64,000 nucleotides of DNA from Pyrus communis (taxonomy: Eukaryota; Streptophyta; Magnoliopsida; Rosales; Rosaceae): positions 13,832,121 to 13,896,120 of the forward strand of contig NC_084817.1 of the NCBI RefSeq assembly GCF_963583255.1. The letters run 5' to 3'. The position numbers and the translations under genes are program-made. The stretch's first letter is position 1, and each line of letters opens with the position of its first letter. This document shows positions 12,431 through 23,057 of this stretch, one piece after another. The notes under the pieces were generated by a model, which ran no database searches, was not told the origin of the DNA, and saw only the letters and a program-made list of their open reading frames with translations.

Positions 12431-12600
12431 TTAAGTGATAAGTGATAAGTGATAAGTGATATGACATGTGGTTATGATAAGTGATAAGTGGTGATGATAA
12501 GTGATAAGTGATTAAGTGATATGATATGTGGTGATGATAAGTGATGATGATAAGTGATAAGTGATATGATATGTGGTGATGATAAGTGATAAGTGCATGT
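12430..12600. repeat. ATAAGTG-type short tandem repeat in LTR
   Basis: A run of 'ataagtgataagtgat' variants with interspersed 'gatatgtggt'. Related arrays lie at 24957-25076, 32485-32600, 45060-45262 and 59960-60090, with different lengths. Confidence 0.85.
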
Positions 12601-12958
12601 GGGTTAACTAATGAAGGAAATGCATGTGCAATGACAATGTGTTAGAATGGATGTGTGTTATGCATGGCATGATTGGGATTAGGAAAGGTTTAAATGTCCT
12701 AAAACTAAAGAGAACAAGGTTCCAACACTTTGGCTCCAATTAGGTCTTCAATTTCGTCCAACACTTTGGCTCCAAGCATAAGCTATCCATCCTTAGCCCA
12801 AAAGTGCTCCAAAAGTCTCCAAAATGCATCTTTTTGCTCCTTTAGCCCTTTGGACCTACAAACACACGAAAATAGCTTAAAGTAATAAAATAACTAAAGA
12901 AACATAACGTAAATGCACGAGAACAAGCCATTTAAGTCGCATGAATATGCTCCTATCA

Positions 12959-13233
12959 CTTATCCAACCTTATCTTATCCAATCCTAGAAACCTTATCCT
13001 ATCCTATCTCTAACATTATCCTATTCTATCCTATCCAAATCTGGTTAGGACTTAAACTTAGCTACTTAGAGGGAATTAATTACACATTTAAACACCTATT
13101 TCAGTTTCTAGAAGCCTTATCCATTTAAATGCCGCAAGAACACCATTCCTTGTAGGTTTAGGAGTTGCAATCCTTCCTCTACACCTATATCATGAGTCCT
13201 TATCCATTTAGGTCCAGAAATCTACCCTTTACC
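12959..13233 (+). mobile_element. Continuation of the LTR begun at 9123
   Basis: It resumes after the CTTAT duplication with 'ccttatcttatccaat'-like sequence that resembles the LTR near 47280-47340. It is cut at 13234 by the 3' LTR of element B. The remaining part should lie beyond B's other end but is missing from the window. Confidence 0.8.
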
Positions 13234-14675
13234 TGATGCGAAATATATAAGCACACAAATTAAAACCCTTTTTTGACAATTGTAGTATATGAATAAGTAG
13301 GGATCGTTCTAGACCGGGGATTAGGAGGGATTGCTAAATCACTTGGAAACTGACTCAAAAACGTAAAACAAAGGTTAAAACACTAAACTAGACTCAAAGA
13401 ATGCAAAACTAAACACTTAAAACACTAAAACAAACCAAAAGACTCAAAACAGCACCAAAACACTCAAAACTGCCTTAAAAACACTTTCTGGGCAGTTTTG
13501 AGCACTTTGACTAATTTGGACGAATTTGGGTAATAAATTGAATCAAAACACTTAGAAACACAAACTAAGACACTTTCTAACTAAATTGAACACTAAAGTA
13601 AAGGGGGATTGAGTTTTTGACGAAATTAAACAAAATGCACAGATTGCAATTAAAACAGATTGTAAAGATGAATTTGATGAAAATATGGATGGAATGCTAG
13701 CTAGAAGGTTCTTCTCCACACATGTCACACTTGCATACAAGATGATTTTCAGTTGGTCTTTCGATGAATTATGAAACTCAACACCCCGGGTTAATTAGGT
13801 CCGCTTAAATTAACCTTCAAGTTTTCCTTAAGTTAATGAATTGGATGGGACAGTGCATACACAATTTAAAACATTCTCCAAAAGTCCTTTACGTGAAAAG
13901 CACAATAAAGATACAATCAAAGATCATTAAGCAACATGAAAACTATAAGTGTTGACGAGACATTCGTTACTATGATAAGCATGAAACTAGTGCCAAAAAT
14001 TCATTTAACGCGATTGTTTATAAGCAACCTCCACTACTTGTGAATATAAGTTTGTAACTATTAGGTGAAACTCACTTATATTCTAGCATCATATTCATGC
14101 ATGAAAACTAAGCATGCACTCTCAATAAACATACACAAATAAGTTATCAATCAAGCAGTTAAACGAATTGAATCCACAACTCATGAAATTCCAACCAAAG
14201 GTAATCAATTCATATTGCAAGCATAAACATAGTTTCGAATCACCCCCTAGCTAACTTGGGATTTAGCCTCTCATGTTCACAGAAAGAGAAATAAAATTGA
14301 ATTGAAACATAAGGAACAAAAGATTGATTACACCTAGAACGCCCAACGAATCCACTTGAATTTCTGCACGTTTAAGCTCCTCTTTCTCCTTTCTTCTTGC
14401 TGCGGCAGAGAGGTTTTATGGTGTTTTTGGATGGTTTTCTGGGTTATAGATGGGTTTAGGGTGGTATGGTGGTGCGGCAAGGGGTTGTGGAAGGTGTATG
14501 GAGGTGTGGATGATGTATGGAATGGTGGAGTGGCTACGGCAAGGTTGGATAATGGCTGGAATGGAGGGGGAAGGCTGCGGCAGAGAAGAATAGGGTGAAT
14601 GGTCGCTGCGGCTGAAAGGTTTTTGAATGAATGGCTGAATGATAATCAAACCTAGGGTGCGGCATTAGATGTAGA

Positions 14676-14683
14676 ATATATAG
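14676..14683 (-). promoter_or_regulatory. TATA box of LTR promoter
   Basis: CTATATAT on the minus strand, preceded in transcription sense by 'ctgaaaccc', as in the LTR of element E. Confidence 0.5.
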
Positions 14684-15034
14684 GGTTTCAGAAAATAAAA
14701 CCCTAAGTTATTTTGGTTAATTAAAATTAAGTTAAAAGCTTCTAGAATTAGGAAATAAAATCAGAAATTAAAAGGGACATGGCTGCAAGGTGCGCCTAGG
14801 GTTTAGTTTAGGAAGGGAAATAGGGTTTAAGTGCATAACTTTGGACCTAAATACCCCCCCTTGCACGGCAAGGGAAGGAAAGAAGGGGAAAGGCATGGCA
14901 AGGGCTTTAAAGTGCGCTAGGGCCTTTGTTTTGTGTCCTAAAGTGCATACAAGGCCTTCAAAGTGGCTAGAAAATACGTACGTTTAAGATTAGAAAAGGT
15001 TACCAAAACGGGAAACCTAGGGTTAACTTTCCTA

Positions 15035-15115
15035 CTTCAAGTAGGAAACCTTGTTTTAGTAGGAATCCTCGTTTGAGTAGGAATTCATCGTTGGAGTAGG
15101 AATTCATCGTTTCTT
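15035..15115. repeat. LTR minisatellite, unit about 20 bp (GTAGGAATCCTCGTT-like)
   Basis: There are four degenerate copies of a 'gtaggaatcctcgtttga'-type unit. The same unit occurs in other copy numbers at 20955-21010, 36957-37030, 40800-40985, 53955-54010 and 54895-54960. Confidence 0.75.
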
Positions 15116-15297
15116 CAAGTCTTCAACTCATTCATTCCTCTTTTGCTCCAAAAGATTCCAATTTGCATCTTCTTGCACACTTTGGCTTTATAATATGAAA
15201 ATGCACAAAAGTGACTTTAAACACTAAAATAGCTAAGGAAACACAACATAAATGCACGAGAACAAGCTAATTAAGTCGCATGAATATGCTCCTATCA

Positions 15298-15315
15298 AAT
15301 TCCCCCACACTTAAC
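15298..15315 (-). other. Polypurine tract of element B
   Basis: On the minus strand 'gttaagtgtgggggaatt' abuts the 3' LTR. Such tracts prime plus-strand DNA synthesis. Confidence 0.88.
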
Positions 15316-16054
15316 TTTTGCTAGTCCTCGAGCAAAACAAAACAACTAAAGAAAATAAGACGAAACAAAACAAACAAAACGAAACCTAAACCTTCCAACG
15401 TTTGCCTCAGGGATTTTCAATGAAACATGACATGTCAAAGATCATTACTCACATAGCTTTTAGTCTTCCTTCCCCTTGAGCACATACTTAATCATAGTCA
15501 CCATTCACTAGTTCGCATTTAATCAATTAAAACACATTTTGAATGTAGTAACATGCCTTAGAGAATTCCCTCAATTCCTCACTAGTTATGCACTCAATTT
15601 TCACTCAGATTTTCTGACTACACACCCTACAATAGTTATATGTGAGAATATTGATATAAACATGAAAGACTAGTACTCACATACGTTATAACAAAGAAAG
15701 CAATTTCTGGAGTAATTAAACATGTTTAGATATGATCTCATGAATGGAATGCTACTACTTAGATGCGAGAACCAGTGACACCATATGCTCATACCAAATT
15801 CAAACTCCACAATTGAAATGCACAACACTCAAGATAGAAGTCAAGGGTTGTAACGGGGCTTGGGGTATTGGCTAACAAGGAAAGATAGGGATAAACAAAA
15901 GTTCTTTAAGCAATAGTGAGCAAAGTAATGAATTAGACACTTAAAATTCCCATTAGAACGCAAAAATCAACTTTGAACACCCAAGGGGAAGTCACACAAA
16001 ACTTAGGGCCATATTCATTGTTTTGGGCCCTTACTTCAACACACAATACTTTTT

Positions 16055-16112
16055 CACTTCTCTTTTTTTTTCTTTTTTTTTTTTTTTTTTCACAACTTTT
16101 TTTTTTTCTTCT
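16055..16112. repeat. Poly-T tract with C interruptions
   Basis: Long T runs interrupted by C lie in the noncoding 3' region. The matching place in elements E (35928-35990, A-rich on plus) and G (61190-61228) is also a homopolymer-rich run. The frames across it (Phe/Lys-rich) are artefacts. Confidence 0.85.
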
Positions 16113-16987
16113 TCTAGCCGTGCCTATGGCACACAAACTCACATAAATACTCTTTCCCCCACACTTATTTTCTGCAACACATTAATCAAATGGAATTCAT
16201 TTTCAGTCATGCTTACTATGCTTCAAGAACAAGGGTACGGATGGTCCTAATCTAGGCTAGGTGAGGATAATATGGGTTAACAAAGAGCATGGGCTACCAC
16301 GGCTCAATGGGGTTAAACTTAAACACATAATGAATGAAGGGCACACGGCTTATTTGGCTTTGATGGTGGTCACTACACAACTTCATCTTGAATACGTGTT
16401 ATGCAAATCAATAACATGCTTTGAATGAAATGGGCATGAGTTCTAGCATTTGGAACTAAGTGATGAAACGCCTTCTAAGTAGGAACCAAGCAAAGAATAA
16501 TGAGATCATGCAACGACTTTAGAAAACAATAATGCACAGATTTTAACTCTCCAAATAACGTTTAGGCTCAAGTCTCACAGGGATGTAGCGTTTGTCTGAG
16601 TTCTTTCCTTCAAGCATGTTACAAAAATTGATTTTATCCTTTGTGATTACATGTGAATTCGTAAACTATAACTACAAACAAGCATAAACCAAAGAGTATA
16701 TCAAACGTCCATCCATGTTTGTAACTTTCTTTAACCATCATGCAATTAAAAACCAAATCCTCATCATTGTGTTGGAAGGTGACCTACGACACAAACAAAC
16801 ACACAAAAACAACTCTTTTTGGGTTTTTCAAAACAATTTTTCAAATTTTTATGGGTTTTTCGGATTTTTAAGTCAACACACACTAAAACACTCTGAAATG
16901 GCTTCAAAACACTTAAAAACAGCAAGGAACAACATTGGAAGTTATGGGTGATAAAATCCCACGACTTTGCATCAGCAACATTAGTTA

Positions 16988-17001
16988 CCCCCCCACACTT
17001 A
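16988..17001 (-). other. Second polypurine-like tract, element B
   Basis: On the minus strand 'taagtgtggggggg' lies about 1.7 kb upstream of the terminal polypurine tract and copies its core. It follows the conserved 'attgaggacaatgtttg'. Confidence 0.6.
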
Positions 17002-17237
17002 AATCAAACATTGTCCTCAATGTTTTAAGCTTAAAATCACACCTAACAAAAACAAACACACAAACAGCAACTAAACACACTAAACATGGCAGAATGTAAA
17101 TAACAAAGAGAAGAGGTTAGGGACGCAAATCTGGTTATGGAGTGTAGATTCCATCTTCTCCTTGGTGATTGCATGGGTTGCCTCCCACGAAGCGCTTGCT
17201 TTAACGTCGTGCAGCCGGACGATGGTATGCTCATTCC

Positions 17238-20034
17238 TCACTTAGGGCCCACGGCATGGAGGGTGATGTCCTCCACAACTTGCCCTTCAACACTTTGATG
17301 ATATGGCTCAATGAATGGGAGGGGATAGTGATCCTCCCTGATGGTGGTGTTTTGGTTCCGAAAGTCCATGTACATGCTCCCACCACCTTCAAATCGGTTG
17401 GTCACCTGCACCACAGAAGGTAACAACCTATTATTTGAAATGGGAATTGAAATTGGGCTTGACGACTTACAAACATATTGTAGTGAAGGCTCAAAATTGG
17501 CAGCCCTATCAACAATGTCCCCATGGCTACTTTCGGCCATATTGGGTGGTTGTAGGGCAATCACTCCAAGTTCTTCTCCAACGGTGGTTCTTGATACATC
17601 CTTCGTGATAAGTGTGGATCTTTTCGGCCCTATGTCCTTATGCACATCTATGACAAAACAAGAATGACTATCGTTAGGATTCTTAATAGAGTCATAAACA
17701 TTGAATTTAATTATATCACCACCAAACTCCATTGTTAGTGCTCCCTTGGCCACATCAATCTTTGTTTGGGCTGTTTTCATGAACGGACGGCCTAGCAAGA
17801 GTGGCAATGATGGAGCATGGCTCGAATCCTCCATTTCTAAGACATAAAAATCTGCAGGAAAGATGAGATGATTGACCTGCACTAAAACATCCTCAAGGAC
17901 TCCCTTGGGATAAACATTAGAACGATCGGCCAATTGAATTATAACGCCATCTTGTTTTAACTCACCAAGGTTCATAGATGCATAAATGGAATATGGCATG
18001 ACATTAATAGAAGCACCTAAATCTAACATGCATTGTTCAAATCTAGTGTTTCCAATTATGCATGGGATAGTAAAGCTCCCTGGATCCTTACATTTTGGAG
18101 GTAACTTTCGCTGCAAAACCGCGGATACATTTTCACTTACTTTCACAACTTCTTTGTTTGAAATTCTTTTCCTAGTTGTGCATAACTCTTTTAAAAACTT
18201 TGCATACCTGGGCACTTGCTTAATGGCATCAAGTAAAGGAATGTTTACTTGGACCCTCATAAACGTCTCAAGAATGTCTTTCTCCTGCTCCTCCTTCTTT
18301 GTTTGCCTGAACCTACTAGGAAAAGGCACATTCAAAGGAAAAACATTAGTAGGAACCGAATTTGACACATTCTTATCCTTTTTGGCCGAATTGGACATTT
18401 TTGGATTAATAAAAGCTTGCGGCAAAGGTGTTTCCACCTTTGCCGTGGGGTGGCTTGCTTCCTCCTCTTCAATTCTCAATTTTTCATCCTCGTTAGGACC
18501 TGATGGTGATGGTGTAGGACCTGCCCCAACTTCTTTTCCACTTCTCAAAATGATTGCATTGGCCGTTTTGAACCCTCCCTTTGGGTTTGGAATGGTTGAG
18601 CTTGGGAGCTTGCCTTGGTCTCGGAATTGCCCTACAAACTCCGCAATCTGCCCAATTTGTTTCTCCAATTGATCCACCCTTTTTTCTTGATTTTGCATTG
18701 CTTTGGCTTGATTCTCTTGCCCCTGAGACAAATTAGTTAGTAACTTAAGAAGTGTATCATTGTCTAGGGACGTACCTGAAGCATTTGGGGCAGATTGTTG
18801 TGGAGCATGTGTGGGTGCGTATGGCTTCGTGAAGAACCCCGGGGGTTGTTGTCTAAAGCCTCCTTGTTGTGGTGGTTGTTGGGGCTCCCTCCACTTGAAG
18901 TTCGGGTGGTCTCTCTAACCTGGATTATAGGTGTTAGAATACGGATCGTTCCTTGGTTGGTTTTGGCCTTGAAATCCAATTGCATTTGCGCTTTCCCATC
19001 CACCATTTTCAATGAGTTGTGGGCACTTCTCAGAAGCATGTCCTTGGATAGAACACACTCCGCATACAGTTGGTCCTTACATCCTCATTCCTTCGGCCAT
19101 CTGAGACACAATGGAAGTAAGATTAGCTAATTGTGAATGAATGTCGGGTGTGGAACTTACCTCATTAACTTGCTGCCGTGGGGGTCCTCTTTGGCCTACT
19201 CCTTCGTATTGTTGAGCGTTCAACGCTCGGTTAGCAATCAAGACCTTGGCCGCCATGGGTGTCTTGTCCACTAATGCTCCACCTGCCGAGGCATCGAGCA
19301 TTTGACGTTCGATTGGTAGGAGCCCCTCATAGAAGTATTGTAGAAGTAACTCCTCCTTCATCTGATGCTGTGGACAAGAAGCAACAAGGGATTTAAAACG
19401 TTCATAATACGTAGGAAAGGACTCACCTTCTTCTTGTTGGATTCCACTTATCCTTTTTCGTAAAAGGATGATTCGAGAAGTTGGGAAAAACTTCTCCAAA
19501 AATGCCCTCTTCATACTCTCCCATGATGTGACGGTTCCGGGAGCTAACTCGTACAACCAATCTTTGGCTTTGTCCATTAAAGATAATGGAAAAGCCTTCA
19601 TCTTCAGAATACTTCCATACACGTTGACGGGAGTCATGCTTGAACACACCACCTCGAATTCCTTCAGATGCTTGTTTGGATCCTCCATGGACAACCCATG
19701 GTACTTCGGAATATGGTGGAGCAAGCTTGACTTCAACTCGAACTCTTCGGTCTTCCTTTGGGCAGGTGGGGGATATTGGATACACAAAGGTGTGGCATTA
19801 TCCAATCCGGAGGCCGAAAGCTCCTTGAGTGTCCGGTTGTCCATGGCCATGCCTTGTGGTTCTTCAAAGACCCTTGTCGTGGGTTCCTCCTCCTCTTCTA
19901 GGACTTGTTCTTTGAGGTCAGGTTTCGGGCTTGGTGTATTTGATTCGTGTTGCTTCCTCTTTCGTCTCAAAGTCCTCTCAAAACGCTGTCAAAGTCTAAG
20001 ATATGCTCACGAATCGATTGAGAACTCCGAGTCA
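17238..20034 (-). pseudogene. Element B gag-protease frame with RT-RNase H-integrase deleted
   Basis: The gag ATG is at 20034. A 1-bp deletion near 19985 shifts the first codons out of frame with the main gag frame (open from 19970). Gag domain, zinc knuckle, Gln/Pro-rich linker and protease motif MLDLGASINVMP follow. After the protease, the frame passes straight into about 20 residues from the start of RT (REDHYPLPFIE) and then the extreme C-terminus of integrase (VVEDITLHAV), ending at 17238. RT, RNase H and the integrase core are therefore gone, yet the 497-residue downstream frame stays open across the joint. In-frame stops lie at 19077-19079 (TAA, before the zinc knuckle, shared with element E) and 18915-18917 (TAG for TGG). 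B is a non-autonomous, internally deleted member that would need enzymes from another copy. Confidence 0.88.
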
Positions 20035-20114
20035 TACACTAGTACCTAAAACAAGAAAAACAAAACAAGGTCAGAAACTTAAACACTTAAAATAAACAGA
20101 AAATAACAATCCAA

Positions 20115-20152
20115 GGGATTAGCAAAGTTGCTAATCCCTGGCAACGGCGCCA
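20115..20152 (-). other. Primer-binding site (tRNA-Asp, one mismatch) with hairpin, element B
   Basis: The PBS is at 20135-20152 and differs from perfect tRNA-Asp complementarity at 20139. The hairpin GGGATTAGCAA/TTGCTAATCCC at 20115-20138 is intact. Confidence 0.92.
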
Positions 20153-20158
20153 AAAATT

Positions 20159-20762
20159 TGATGCAAAATATATAAGCACACAAATTAAAACCCTCTTTTG
20201 ACAATTGTAGTATATGAATAAGTAGGGATCGTTCTAGACCAGGGATTAGGAGGGATTGCTAAATCATTTGGAAACTGACTCAAAAACGTAAAACAAAGGT
20301 TAAAACACTAAACTAGACTCAAAGAATGCAAAACTAAACACTTAAAACACTAAAACAAACCAAAAGACTCAAAACAGCACCAAAACACTCAAAACTGCCT
20401 TAAAAACACTTTCTGGGCAGTTTTGAGCACTTTGACTAATTTGGACGAATTTGGGTAATAAATTGAATCAAAACACTTAGAAACACAAACTAAGACACCT
20501 TCTAACTAAATTGAACACTAAAGTAAAGGGGGATTGAGTTTTTGACGAAATTAAACAAAATACACAGATTGCAATTAAAACAGATTGTAAAGATGAATTT
20601 GATGAAAATATGGATGGAATGCTAGCTAGAAGGTTCTTCTCCACACATGTCACACTTGCATACAAGATGATTTTCAGTTGGTCTTTCGATGAATTATGAA
20701 ACTCAACACCCCGGGTTAATTAGGTCCGCTTAAATTAACCTTCAAGTTTTCCTTAAGTTAAT
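20159..20762 (-). mobile_element. 5' LTR of element B, truncated at 604 bp
   Basis: It starts TGATGCA next to the PBS spacer and matches B's 3' LTR closely. It stops after 'cttaagttaat', where the LTR of element E begins. The missing 1.46 kb is not found on the far side of E. Confidence 0.92.
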
Positions 20763-22934
20763 TGATAGGAGCATATTCATGCGACTTAATTAACTTGTTC
20801 TCGTGCATTTATGTTGTGTTTCCTTAGTTATGTTAGTGTTTAAAGTCACTTTTGTGCATTTTCAGATTATAAAGCCAAAGTGTGCAAGAAGATGCAAATT
20901 GGAGTCTTTTGGAGCAAAATAGGAATGAATGAGTTGAAGACTTGAAGAAACGATGAATTCCTACTCAAACGAGGAATCCTACTCCAACAAGGATTCCTAC
21001 TTGAAATAGGAAAGTTAACCCTAGGTTTCCCGATTTGGTAACCTTTCCTAATCTTAAACGTCCGTATTCTCTAGCCACTTTGAAGGCCTTGTAGGCACTT
21101 TAGGACACAAAACAAAGGCCCTAGCCCATCCAAACCCCTTTGCCGTGCCTTAACCCTAATTCCCTTCCCTTGCCGTGCAAGGGGGGGTAGTTTTGTCCTA
21201 GGTTTGCACTTAAAACACATGCTCCTAACCTAATTTAAAACCCTAGCCGCACCTTGCAGCCATTCCCTTTTAATTTCGGATTTTATTTCCTAATTCTAGA
21301 AGCTTTTAACTTAATTTTAATTAACCAAAATAACTTAGGGTTTTATTTCTGAAACCATCTATAATTTAAACCCTAGCCGCACCCTAGACTCTCTATTATT
21401 CATTCTTTTCATCTTGCAGCCACCACAAAACCTAATATTCACTCTAAGCCGTAGCCTCCCATTAATCATTCACCCTAAAAAACCAAAAATCGATCTCAGC
21501 CGCACCTAATTTTCACCCTAGAGCCTATTCATTCATTCACACTTTTCATCATTCACCATATTCACCCTAAGCCGCAGCCACCATCCCATATTATTCTTCT
21601 CTGTCGCAGCTTTCCCCCACCATTCCAGCCACTTCCCAACCTTGCCGCAGCCTTCCTCCACCATTCCAGCCACCATCCACACCTCCACACATCATCCCAC
21701 CACCTTGCCGCACCACCATATCCCCATAAACCCATCCCTAAACCAGAAAAACATCCAAATCATCCATAAACCTTCTCTGCCGCAGCAAGAGGAAAGGAGA
21801 AAGAGGACTTTAAAACGCGCAGAAATTCAAGTGGATTCGTTGGGCGTTCTAGGTGTAATCAATCCTTTGTTCTTTATGTTTAAATTCAATTTTATTTCTC
21901 TTTCTGTGAACATGAGAGGCTAAATCCCTAGTTAGCTAGGGGGTGATTCAAAACCATGTTTATGCTTGCAATATGAATTGATTACCTTTGGTTGGAATTT
22001 CATGAGTTGTGGATTCAATTCGTTTAACTGTTTGATTGATAACTTATTTGTGTATGTTTATTGAGAGTGCACGCTTAATTTTCATGCATGAATATGATGC
22101 TAGAATATAAGTGAGTTTCACCTAATAGTTACAAACTTATATTCACAAGTAGTGGAGGTTGCTTATAAACAATCGCGTTAAATGAATTCTTGGCACTAGT
22201 TTCATGCTCATCATAGTAACGAATGCCTCGTCAACACTTATAGTTTTCATATTGCTTAATGATCTTTGATTGTATCTTTATTGTGCTTTTCACGTAAAGG
22301 ACTTTTAGAGAATGTTTTGAATTGTGTATGCGCTGTCCCATCTAATTCATTAACTTAAGGAAAACTTGAATGTTAATTTAAGCGGACCTAATTAACCCGG
22401 AGTGTTGAGTTTCATAATTCATCGAAAGACCAACTGAAAATCATCTTGTATGCAAGTGTCACATGTGTGGAGAAGAACCTTCTAGCTAGCATTCCATCCA
22501 TACTTTCATCAAATTCATCTTTACAATCTGTTTTAATTACAATCTGTGCATTTTATTTAATTTCGTCAAAAACTAAATCCCCCTTTACTTTAGTGTCCAA
22601 TTTAGTTAGAAAGTGTCTTAGTTTGTGTTTCTAAGTGTTTTGATTCAATTTATTACCCAGAAAGTGCTCAAAACTGCCCAGAAAGTGTTTTTAAGGCAGT
22701 TTTGAGTGTTTTCGTGCTGTTTTGAGTCTTTTGGTTTGTTTTAGTGTTTTATTGTTTAGTTTTGCATTCTTTGAGTCTAGTTTAGTGTTTTAACCTTTGT
22801 TTTACGTTTTTGAGTCAGTTTCAAGTGATTTAGCAATCCCTCCTAATCCCCGGTCTAGAACGATCCCTACTTATTCATATACTACAATTGTCAAAAGAGG
22901 GTTTTAATTTGTGTGCTTAATTATTTCGCATCAA
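20763..22934 (+). mobile_element. 5' LTR of element E
   Basis: The LTR is 2172 bp, TGATAGG...CGCATCA, followed by the spacer AATTTT and the PBS. The hairpin is at 21926-21941. It differs from E's own 3' LTR by several substitutions in the first 120 bp and by block differences around the promoter (21340-21660 versus 37430-37560). That is more than expected for two LTRs made in one integration event. Left flank TTAAT. Confidence 0.93.
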
Positions 22935-22940
22935 ATTTTT

Positions 22941-22978
22941 GGCGCCATTGCCGGGGATTAGCAACTTTGCTAATCCCT
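22941..22978 (+). other. Primer-binding site (tRNA-Asp, one mismatch) with hairpin, element E
   Basis: TGGCGCCATTGCCGGGGA at 22941-22958 has A for G at 22948 relative to perfect tRNA-Asp complementarity. The overlapping perfect stem GGGATTAGCAA/TTGCTAATCCC spans 22955-22978. Confidence 0.93.
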
Positions 22979-23015
22979 TGGATTGTTACTTTCTGTTTAG
23001 TTTAATTTGTTAAAG

Positions 23016-23047
23016 ATTCTGACCTTGTTTTGTTTTTCTTGTTTTAG
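23016..23047 (+). promoter_or_regulatory. Candidate 3' splice site upstream of gag (element E)
   Basis: A branch-like 'attctgac' is followed by a T-rich run and TTTTAG at 23042-23047, 10 bp before the gag ATG. The same signal stands at 57126-57157 in F and on the minus strand in A, B and C. No matching donor is proven. Confidence 0.35.
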
Positions 23048-23057
23048 GTATTAGTGC

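Larger units (their letters stand above)
9425..12958 (-). mobile_element. Solo LTR, long subtype (3534 bp)
   Basis: It is bounded by TGATGCG and CCTATCA and flanked by the perfect 5-bp duplication CTTAT (9420-9424 and 12959-12963), with no internal domain, so it is a solo LTR. It contains two diverged U5-like halves in a row (about 9425-10440 and 10441-11100), the doubled 'gcctaaacg' block, a hairpin (11104-11122), a TATA box (CTATAAATA, 11537-11545), a CATGCA-rich segment (11640-12430) and an 'ataagtgataagtg' array. It is nearly identical to the plus-strand solo LTR at 24598-28040 wherever I compared them. Confidence 0.95.
13234..15297 (-). mobile_element. 3' LTR of element B
   Basis: The LTR is 2064 bp with TGATGCG...CCTATCA ends and a polypurine tract directly on its gene side. 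A TATA-like CTATATAT lies at 14676-14683. The first 600 bp match the truncated 5' LTR of B (20159-20762) with only a few differences per 100 bp, so B is a young insertion. The outer flank is TTACC (13229-13233). Confidence 0.93.
15298..17237 (-). mobile_element. 3' noncoding internal region of element B
   Basis: About 1.9 kb lies between the end of the coding frame and the 3' LTR. It is collinear with the same region of elements E (34826-36765) and G (60453-62268). It has no long frame, so no env-like gene is visible. It contains a T-rich run at 16055-16112 and a second purine tract at 16988-17001. Confidence 0.88.

Noticed and set aside
12430..12600. Regular short repeats resembling a CRISPR array
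   Set aside because: Units are 7-16 bp without unique spacers, inside an LTR of a plant genome. They are a microsatellite-like array.
15933..16250. Phe- or Lys-rich frames across the poly-T stretch
   Set aside because: Created by homopolymer runs in the noncoding 3' region; the matching sites in E and G have no such frame.
17043..17234. Small minus-strand frame after the B coding region
   Set aside because: It covers the conserved leader-like stretch around 'ggaggcaacccatgc' that is noncoding in E and G, and has no domain.
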